Assembly (NCBI GenBank): GCA_026193675.1
Contig: JAPHSO010000233.1
Coordinates: 1-12,217, forward strand
DNA length: 12,217 bases
Reading direction: 5' to 3'
Source of the DNA: Gammaproteobacteria bacterium
Lineage (GTDB): Bacteria > Pseudomonadota > Gammaproteobacteria > Thiohalomonadales > Thiohalomonadaceae
The notes below the pieces were generated by a model, which was not told where the DNA came from, made no database searches, and saw only the letters and a list, made by a program, of their open reading frames with translations. Shown piece after piece: positions 8,253-12,217 of this stretch (position 1 is the stretch's first letter; each line of letters starts with the position of its first letter). A program made the translations under genes and the position numbers.

Positions 8253-8330
8253 ATATTGACGGGCATATTGAACAATATTTCTGGATATTCGCTGATATTG
8301 TTCTAGCATGAATTAAACGTGCCTGATATT
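8253..8330. repeat. Clustered ATATT repeats with a 9-base inverted repeat in the divergent promoter region
   Basis: ATATTG or ATATT begins at 8253, 8265, 8285, 8295 and 8326, steps of 12, 20, 10 and 31 bases, close to whole helical turns. An opposite copy CAATAT is at 8273-8278, making ATATTG-AA-CAATAT. Perfect 9-base arms GAACAATAT (8270-8278) and ATATTGTTC (8295-8303) enclose 16 bases. It lies between the RRM gene (minus) and the gene at 8345 (plus). It could be an operator array, a bending site or a hairpin. Confidence 0.5.
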
Positions 8331-8344
8331 TGGTGAGCTAAACT

Positions 8345-8566
8345 ATGAATTATGGGACCTCCTGGAGTACAAAATATGGACCTGCCGGCCCACTGGTTTT
8401 AGGTATGCCTCCAGAGCATCCTCAGACTGTTGAAGAGGAAGACTGTTCCAGGTACATCAAGCGATGCCGGGATCTGGAAAATTTAATTGAGGCACTTTGG
8501 GATTCGGCGATGATTCCTGAGGAGCTGCATCAAAAAATAATGAACACCCTCTATCAGCGTAGTTAA
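8345..8566 (+). CDS. Small hypothetical protein, unrecognised
   Basis: A 73-residue ORF that I do not recognise. The N-terminus is Gly/Pro/Tyr rich and probably disordered (GTSWSTKYGPAGPLVLGMPP, 4-23). The C-terminal half looks like two helices (about EEDCSRYIKRCRDLENLIEA, 31-50, and EELHQKIMNTLYQ). No signal peptide, membrane segment or metal motif is seen apart from two isolated Cys residues (34, 41). Support for its being real is a GGTGAG ribosome site 7 bases before the ATG, a promoter-like repeat region upstream, and the lack of any competing ORF. It stands divergent from the RRM gene and convergent with the YkgJ-like gene. The function is unknown. Confidence 0.6.
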   Translation: MNYGTSWSTKYGPAGPLVLGMPPEHPQTVEEEDCSRYIKRCRDLENLIEALWDSAMIPEELHQKIMNTLYQRS

Positions 8567-8632
8567 GAGTTCACTGAACGGAATAATTGCAACAAGTGAT
8601 AGATTAGGGGGCGGTGATGAGCGTTTCGTATT

Positions 8633-8956
8633 TCACCTAAAAGAGGCATGTTTATCACAAAAATTATGCTGAATAGTTTTTGATGGGTAGGTTTTACAAG
8701 TTTCCGGTCTTGCCTCATACACACCGCAAAAGTAACCCTCATCACTCCTGTTTAGGAAAAAACAGGCACCATCTTTCTGAAATTTCAAAAAATATTCATC
8801 ACCGCCCACATCTTTTAAATTTGTGAATAGATCAGAATGTGATCCGGTTGCACGCTCCAGCCTGTCGATTTCATCTAGTGATAACAGGACAAAAGGGGAG
8901 CGCTTGCAGCATTCACCACATTTCTTACATATTTTGGTCGATATTATATTTCCCAT
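8633..8956 (-). CDS. YkgJ-family cysteine cluster protein
   Basis: A 107-residue protein with the CxxCxxCC cluster of the YkgJ family: KICKKCGECCKRSPF gives Cys10, Cys13, Cys16 and Cys17. Later Cys residues follow at 65 (DGACFFL), 77 (GYFCGVYEARPETC) and 87, plus Cys100 near the end. The CGVYEARPETCKTYP segment is the family's second hallmark. These proteins are thought to bind zinc or iron, and cellular roles are mostly unknown. The segment LLSLDEIDRLERATG (24-38) after the cluster is also usual. The ATG at 8956-8954 is the only sensible start; I see no good Shine-Dalgarno ahead of it. The gene stands alone between the orphan gene and the structured stretch before csp. Confidence 0.88.
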   Translation of the reverse strand: MGNIISTKICKKCGECCKRSPFVLLSLDEIDRLERATGSHSDLFTNLKDVGGDEYFLKFQKDGACFFLNRSDEGYFCGVYEARPETCKTYPSKTIQHNFCDKHASFR

Positions 8957-8996
8957 AATTTAAGAGATTCTGTGAATGATTTGTTGAGAAGAGAGG

Positions 8997-9058
8997 GTAA
9001 CGGAAGTTTTAAGCTCAATCCCTCCCTGCTTTATAGAGGGAGGGATGATTGCCGTTAC
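8997..9058. repeat. Nested hairpin (10-base inner stem, 7-base outer stem)
   Basis: Inner arms ATCCCTCCCT (9018-9027) and AGGGAGGGAT (9037-9046) pair perfectly around a 9-base loop. Outer arms GTAACGG (8997-9003) and CCGTTAC (9052-9058) also pair perfectly. There is no T-run after it on either strand, so it is not a classical terminator. It could be a structured RNA, an imperfect MITE-like element or a transcript-end structure of the csp region. Confidence 0.6.
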
Positions 9059-9073
9059 GCTTTAGATGGTGCG

Positions 9074-9104
9074 CTAAGTCGCTGTAAAAAATAGTGCGAC
9101 TTAG
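9074..9104. repeat. Hairpin with 9-base perfect stem
   Basis: CTAAGTCGC (9074-9082) and GCGACTTAG (9096-9104) enclose 13 bases containing a run of six A (six T on the minus strand). The hairpin lies 42 bases beyond the csp stop. The T-rich part is in the loop rather than after the stem, so a terminator role is doubtful. Confidence 0.55.
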
Positions 9105-9125
9105 AGGTGTTGCGTTCTAGTCTGA

Positions 9126-9151
9126 TTTAATTTCGAGTATCGAAAATTAAA
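9126..9151 (-). terminator. AT-rich hairpin overlapping the csp stop codon
   Basis: The arms TTTAATTTCGA (9126-9136) and TCGAAAATTAAA (9140-9151) form a stem with one bulged base and a 3-base loop. The csp TAA (9149-9147) is inside the stem. It is likely a transcript end or stabilising 3' structure, but a clean T-run after the stem is missing. Confidence 0.4.
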
Positions 9152-9350
9152 CTGGAACAACCTTAGTTGCGCATGGACCTTTCTGGCCCTGTCCTTCGAT
9201 GAACTCAACTTTTTGATTCTCATTAAGAGTTGCGTAACCATCAATCTTGATTTCAGAGTGGTGAACAAAAAGATCTTTACCACCATCATCTGGAGTAATG
9301 AAACCGAAACCTTTATCTGCGTTGAACCACTTAACTGTACCTTGACTCAT
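9147..9350 (-). CDS. CspA-family cold shock protein
   Basis: A 67-residue cold shock domain protein, a single OB-fold beta barrel that binds single-stranded RNA and DNA and melts mRNA structure. The start [20 protein letters not shown] contains RNP1 (KGFGFI, 13-18); RNP2 is LFVHH (27-31); the end [11 protein letters not shown] is normal. Length is typical and nothing is missing. A strong ribosome site lies ahead of the ATG (AAGGAAAGG). Which member of the family it is, and whether it is cold-induced, cannot be told from the coding sequence; no match to the E. coli cold-box leader is evident. The gene is flanked by long noncoding stretches on both sides and is probably monocistronic. Confidence 0.96.
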   Translation of the reverse strand: MSQGTVKWFNADKGFGFITPDDGGKDLFVHHSEIKIDGYATLNENQKVEFIEGQGQKGPCATKVVPV

Positions 9351-9751
9351 TTCGTGCCTTTCCTTATCTATTTGATATTAATGTAACATTTCTATTCTGT
9401 TTATTTTACAGAAGCCTCAAATTACACTAACCAGGTGCCAGGATTGAACGATAATATGTCGTTTCTCAGCATCGTTGTGTAATTAAGCAGAAACCATTGT
9501 CCGCTTATTTCACACATTTAAATAGCATTATTTCCTTTTCTTAAGATTACCCCATGAATTGTTCCTCAAAAGTAGTGCTATCACACCACCCTGATAACTC
9601 ATTAGATCATTACAGATGAGTTAAAAAAAGAGCGGTTTTGAGGTGACTCAAAAGGTTGCTGAACTCACTGGCTGGCGCTGGCGTCGCTTTGACCGTTGAT
9701 CTGAGCAGATTAGTACTGTTTCGAAGTTGTTATTGAAAGCAGTAACAATTT
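9351..9751. other. Noncoding stretch upstream of csp and downstream of pfk
   Basis: About 400 bases without a convincing gene. The part nearest csp should hold its promoter and leader; on the minus strand TAAAAT (9403-9408) with TTAGTG 16 bases upstream is a possible but weak promoter. AACTCAT (9596-9602) and ATGAGTT (9616-9622) form a 7-base hairpin next to a run of seven A (T-run on the minus strand, but before the stem). The last 120 bases are less AT-rich and contain only very short open frames. Confidence 0.45.
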
Positions 9752-9773
9752 GATGCCCATAACATTGGGCATC
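9752..9773 (-). terminator. Hairpin terminator candidate for pfk
   Basis: GATGCCCA (9752-9759) and TGGGCATC (9766-9773) pair perfectly around a 6-base loop, 13 bases beyond the pfk stop. On the minus strand the stem is followed by AAATTGTT, a weak U-tract, so termination may be inefficient. Confidence 0.55.
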
Positions 9774-9786
9774 GGTCTGTTAAGCA

Positions 9787-10908
9787 TTAATCACCAAGAT
9801 TGGTGCCGACGCGTCTAGCACTCTCAACCCACGGATGATCGAGCGGGACTAACTTCTTATTACCCGCCACCTCTTCTAGTGGAACTGCCTCAGCCGTGTC
9901 ACCACGTGCAGCGACCATCACGCCACTGACACCTTGATGGATCAGATCGGCACATACAGTGCCAAGGCGGGTGGAAAGAAGGCGATCAGCAGCTGAAGGT
10001 GTACCACCACGCTGCAGGTGACCGAGGATCGTAACGCGCGCCTCAAGGCCCGTGAGCTGCTCCAACTGGTGGGCAACACGTAGTGTGTGCTCGGACATCT
10101 CAGCGTTGAGCTGTTTGATCTTCGCCTTTGCCTTCTTTCGATCAGGTTTGTTCTCTGCCTCCTGCTTGCGTTGCTCAGCAAGCTGCATGGCAGCGGCCTC
10201 ATCAATAGAGGCGGCGCCCTCTGCAACTGCGACGATGCTGAAACTTTTTCCGTTCTTCACCCGCTTAAGAATGGCCTCGGCAACGCTGGTGATGGAGTAG
10301 GGGATCTCGGGGATAAGGATCACGTCAGCTCCACCGGCGATACCTGCTCCTAGGGTGAGCCAACCGGCCCGATGCCCCATGATCTCCACCACAATGATGC
10401 GGTGATGGCTGTGTGCCGTACTGTGCAGACGGTCTATAGCATCGGTGGCGATACCGAGCGCAGTATCGAAACCGAAGGTGGTGTCGGTCATCGCCACGTC
10501 GTTATCAATGGTCTTTGGCAGGGTCAGGACATTGAGCCCCTTCTGATGCAGTTGCAGGGCGTTCTTTTGGGTGCCGCCGCCACCAAGGCAGACCAGCGCA
10601 TCAAGATGGTTCGCCTCGTAATTCTTGACGATGACATCGGTCATATCCTGTACCTGATCACCAATCAACATCCGATGCGGCTTATCTCGACTGGTTCCCA
10701 GGACGGTGCCGCCAACGGTGAGAATGCCGGAGAGAGACTCTCCCTCAAGTCGCATCGTTCGATTTTCGACCAGTCCACGGAATCCATCACGAAAACCGAT
10801 CACGTCCATCCTATATTCGCCACGTGCGGTCTTGCCAACACCGCGAATAGCGGCATTAAGGCCGGGGCTGTCGCCGCCGGCAGTTAGAACTCCAATATGT
10901 TTAGTCAT
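9787..10908 (-). CDS. pfkA: 6-phosphofructokinase, PKTIDND (group III / mixed-donor) type
   Basis: The enzyme phosphorylates fructose 6-phosphate to fructose 1,6-bisphosphate; the phosphoryl donor (ATP or pyrophosphate) is uncertain. The 373 residues carry [18 protein letters not shown] (6-23), GTSRDKP (71-77), the donor loop [10 protein letters not shown] (108-117), PKTIDND (131-137, with Asp135 the expected catalytic base), EIMGHRAGW (175-183) for sugar binding, and [15 protein letters not shown] (295-309). At the site where E. coli PfkA has GGDGS, this protein has GGGGT, so the Mg-binding Asp is replaced by Gly while the next residue is Gly as in ATP users. PKTIDND instead of PGTIDND is the pyrophosphate/mixed-group pattern. 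A highly charged insert at about 243-275 (Lys/Glu/Gln) lengthens the protein over the 320-residue E. coli form. The ATG at 10908-10906 has GGTGAG about 9 bases ahead. Confidence 0.93.
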   Translation of the reverse strand: MTKHIGVLTAGGDSPGLNAAIRGVGKTARGEYRMDVIGFRDGFRGLVENRTMRLEGESLSGILTVGGTVLGTSRDKPHRMLIGDQVQDMTDVIVKNYEANHLDALVCLGGGGTQKNALQLHQKGLNVLTLPKTIDNDVAMTDTTFGFDTALGIATDAIDRLHSTAHSHHRIIVVEIMGHRAGWLTLGAGIAGGADVILIPEIPYSITSVAEAILKRVKNGKSFSIVAVAEGAASIDEAAAMQLAEQRKQEAENKPDRKKAKAKIKQLNAEMSEHTLRVAHQLEQLTGLEARVTILGHLQRGGTPSAADRLLSTRLGTVCADLIHQGVSGVMVAARGDTAEAVPLEEVAGNKKLVPLDHPWVESARRVGTNLGD

Positions 10909-11174
10909 CTGTAGCTGCTCACCTGATTGAGTTGATGAATTACGAGTATAAAATCACCTTACTCTGTCTGAGGGAGAGTATTAAATCAACCCTTAAAGGT
11001 ACGAATGCTCTCTTCTAGCAGTTACCAATCTCATCTATGAAAGAGGTGTCATCTGATTAGGTTGATATTCAGATATATTGTGATGAAAATTAGAGTCTAT
11101 TAATCAGACCAGAGATGGATATGCTCTAAATTAGAAACAGATGCTCTATGCCCCGGATTATGCTCATCTAACAG
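10909..11174. other. Intergenic stretch upstream of pfk
   Basis: This 266-base AT-rich region has no supported gene. On the minus strand TATACT (complement at 10946-10951), 37 bases before the pfk start, is the best -10 candidate, with no good -35. A short inverted repeat ACTCT/AGAGT flanks GTCTGAGGG just upstream of it. No terminator with a T-run is visible for the CPXCG gene, so that transcript could continue toward pfk. Confidence 0.35.
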
Positions 11175-11366
11175 TTAGTCATCCTCATGTGAAACTGTCA
11201 CTATCATCGTTCCACTATGATCAATTGAAACATCAAAATTAATCGGTCTGCAGCAGACCTGACAGTCTTCGATATAGGTTTGATGGTCAACTGAGGCATC
11301 AAGCAAGACAACGATTGACTCACCACAATAGGGGCACTCTATTTGTCGCTCTTCCAGTTCATTCAT
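11175..11366 (-). CDS. CPXCG-motif cysteine-rich small protein
   Basis: A 63-residue protein with CPYCG (Cys11, Cys14) and CQVCCRPINF (Cys35, Cys38, Cys39), the pattern of the Cys-rich CPXCG family; a zinc ribbon is the likely fold. The rest is short beta strands with an acidic end (SHEDD). The family is common in gammaproteobacteria and has no assigned function that I know. The start ATG at 11366-11364 gives the usual length; another ATG four bases downstream is out of frame. No Shine-Dalgarno is found at normal distance. Instead a 5-base stem GGTGA/TCACC ends 8 bases before the ATG. The gene stands alone. Confidence 0.88.
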   Translation of the reverse strand: MNELEERQIECPYCGESIVVLLDASVDHQTYIEDCQVCCRPINFDVSIDHSGTMIVTVSHEDD

Positions 11367-11374
11367 AAAATAAA

Positions 11375-11387
11375 GGTGAATATCACC
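11375..11387 (-). promoter_or_regulatory. Small hairpin just ahead of the CPXCG gene start
   Basis: Arms GGTGA (11375-11379) and TCACC (11383-11387) pair around a 3-base loop in the leader, 8 bases before the ATG. The only Shine-Dalgarno-like stretch (GGTGA on the minus strand) is within the stem and too far from the ATG. It may affect translation start, or may be chance. Confidence 0.25.
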
Positions 11388-11518
11388 ATATTGCCTGAAA
11401 TTAATTGTGGATTATATAACTGATAAAGGCTGCTAATAGCCATAAGCGGGCACTAATTTTCCTGATAATAGGATTAGAAACCATTGCCCTTTAATCCGGT
11501 TCTTCTTTTATCAAAAAA

Positions 11519-11851
11519 TCAACGCAAAGGAAAAACTCCTAAAATCATTAATAATAAGAAAACAAGTAATGTTATTAATCCTGCGTATAGCAGAAATTTA
11601 GAATATGCCCCATAACGACGAACACGTTTAGAGTTTGACTTCATGTATTTTGAGCTGATGATGCATGACATGAATTTATTGAAATTCCATGCCGTATTAT
11701 TAAATACAATATGAGGCTTACCAAGCTCGTTCCAAAGCGTTTCGTCTTCTTTCTTAGTGGTGCTAAAAAATTTTTGCAAAACAATAAAGTAAGAGAAACA
11801 TATTACTATTAAAAATAGTATGTAAATCTCAAATAGTGTTTGACTGTTCAT
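11519..11851 (-). CDS. Small two-helix membrane protein, UspB-like layout
   Basis: A 110-residue membrane protein. One hydrophobic segment is at about 7-25 (FEIYILFLIVICFSYFIVL) and a second at about 86-107 (FLLYAGLITLLVFLLLMILG). Between them lies a polar region with ETLWNELGKPHIVFNN (37-52) and a basic stretch KSNSKRVRRYGAY (71-83). An N-terminal helix, a polar middle with a Lys/Arg-rich end and a C-terminal helix recalls the UspB (universal stress protein B) family, also about 110 residues, but I cannot confirm homology. Codon use is strongly AT-rich compared with the genes to the left, which may reflect a small membrane protein or later arrival. AAGG sits about 10 bases before the ATG and a good promoter lies about 115 bases upstream. 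The function is unknown. Confidence 0.75.
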   Translation of the reverse strand: MNSQTLFEIYILFLIVICFSYFIVLQKFFSTTKKEDETLWNELGKPHIVFNNTAWNFNKFMSCIISSKYMKSNSKRVRRYGAYSKFLLYAGLITLLVFLLLMILGVFPLR

Positions 11852-11918
11852 TCTAGCTAACCTTTTACATGGATTAGGGGAGTTATCTCGCTGTCAGCAT
11901 CCCTGTCTATCATTTAGA

Positions 11919-11938
11919 CTGCTATAGGGTGTTAGCAG
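11919..11938 (-). repeat. Hairpin in the leader of the UspB-like gene
   Basis: CTGCTA (11919-11924) and TAGCAG (11933-11938) pair perfectly around 8 bases. If the promoter at 11964-11992 is used, this lies in the first part of a leader of roughly 105 bases. Confidence 0.35.
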
Positions 11939-11963
11939 AATAATATAATAAATTATCGTGAAA

Positions 11964-11992
11964 TTTATACGGGAATTTAATCCTCTTAGCAA
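11964..11992 (-). promoter_or_regulatory. Sigma70-type promoter for the UspB-like gene
   Basis: On the minus strand TTGCTA (11992-11987) and TATAAA (11969-11964) are separated by exactly 17 bases, matching the consensus at 4/6 and 5/6. This is the best promoter match found in the window. It faces the gene ending at 11519 and implies a leader of roughly 105 bases. Confidence 0.55.
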
Positions 11993-12034
11993 TTAATGCT
12001 ATGAGTCATAGGGGAAAAGAATAATTGGAAATTA

Positions 12035-12058
12035 GGTTTGTCTATACGAAGACAATCC
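12035..12058 (-). terminator. Weak hairpin terminator candidate after fumarase
   Basis: GGTTTGTC (12035-12042) and GACAATCC (12051-12058) pair with one mismatch around an 8-base loop, 32 bases beyond the fumarase stop. On the minus strand it is followed by TAATTTCC, a poor U-tract. Confidence 0.35.
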
Positions 12059-12090
12059 AAGGTCAAGAATGAGTCTGGAATATTGTAAGG

Positions 12091-12217
12091 TTAGAGCTGA
12101 CTAAAGAAGTCGTTACCCTTGTCATCCACAATAATAAAAGCGGGGAAGTTCTCCACCTCAATCCGATGTACCGCCTCCATGCCCAGCTCGGGGTAGTCGA
12201 TCACCTCGACCTTTTTA
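12091..12217 (-). CDS. Class I (Fe-S) fumarate hydratase, C-terminal end only
   Basis: Only the last 41 codons and the TAA are in the window; the gene continues past the right edge. The translation runs [20 protein letters not shown] and then [21 protein letters not shown] to the stop. I recognise this as the C-terminal end of single-chain class I iron-sulfur fumarases (fumarate plus water to malate, TCA cycle), in which LGMEA and [15 protein letters not shown] are typical. The identification rests on recall of a short segment without catalytic residues; a related class I hydro-lyase such as L(+)-tartrate dehydratase is the main alternative. Confidence 0.7.
   Translation of the reverse strand, partial: KKVEVIDYPELGMEAVHRIEVENFPAFIIVDDKGNDFFSQL

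Noticed and set aside
9596..9629. AACTCAT/ATGAGTT hairpin beside an A-run as a terminator
   Set aside because: On the plus strand it is followed by A rather than T, and on the minus strand the T-run comes before the stem, so the orientation is wrong for either.
9643..9699. Short GTG-started frame (VTQKVAELTGW and on) between csp and pfk, possibly a transposase remnant
   Set aside because: It has fewer than 20 codons, no ribosome site and no match that I can recognise.
10372..10887. A 171-codon plus-strand ORF opposite pfk
   Set aside because: It is antisense to highly conserved phosphofructokinase motifs and shows no domain pattern or ribosome site of its own.
9489..11486. Direct repeat AGAAACCATTG at 9489-9499 and 11476-11486 in two intergenic regions
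   Set aside because: An 11-base match is expected several times by chance in 12 kb, and the flanks do not extend it convincingly.
1..12217. CRISPR arrays, tRNA/rRNA genes, insertion sequences, toxin-antitoxin or defence systems
   Set aside because: I looked for regularly spaced repeats, transposase motifs and typical small two-gene modules on both strands and found none that can be supported.

Overview
The window reads as an ordinary chromosomal segment of a free-living or host-associated gammaproteobacterium. Moderate GC, a Tex protein very close to the E. coli type, a PhnA-type zinc-ribbon protein beside modABC, and the small families DUF3622 and DUF5062 (familiar from marine gammaproteobacteria) all point that way. 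A phosphofructokinase of the PKTIDND type suggests a lineage such as the Chromatiales or sulfur oxidisers rather than Enterobacterales. That last step is inference. I see no transposase, integrase, phage gene, CRISPR array, tRNA or rRNA.

Layout. 1-2275 (minus): tex, cut by the left edge a few residues before its stop. 2439-5548 (minus): a four-gene block, phnA-like then modA-modB-modC, with ATGA overlaps between the mod genes and a TATAAT box ahead of phnA. 5845-7372 (plus): a RIO1-family kinase whose end overlaps the start of a zinc-ribbon SAM methyltransferase. 7365-8182 (minus): an RRM RNA-binding protein, a DUF3622 protein and a DUF5062 protein, convergent with the methyltransferase. 8345-8566 (plus): a small orphan gene divergent from the RRM gene across a region full of ATATT repeats. 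8633-8956 (minus): a YkgJ-type cysteine-cluster protein. 8957-9146: a structured intergenic stretch with two strong hairpins. 9147-9350 (minus): a cold shock protein. 9787-10908 (minus): a phosphofructokinase with its terminator. 11175-11366 (minus): a CPXCG cysteine-rich protein. 11519-11851 (minus): an AT-rich two-helix membrane protein resembling UspB in layout. 12091-12217 (minus): the last 41 codons of a class I fumarase, cut by the right edge.

Functionally, the modABC block imports molybdate. Tex, the RIO kinase, the RRM protein and the Csp protein act or probably act on RNA, transcription or ribosomes. Phosphofructokinase and fumarase are central carbon enzymes. Several small Cys-rich proteins (PhnA-like, methyltransferase N-terminus, YkgJ-like, CPXCG) probably bind zinc or iron.

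No new defence or mobile system is visible. The points most worth a second look are the altered Mg-site loop of the phosphofructokinase, the RIO kinase/methyltransferase overlap, the RRM-DUF3622-DUF5062 cluster, the helically spaced ATATT repeats in the divergent promoter region, and the nested hairpins between the YkgJ-like gene and csp.
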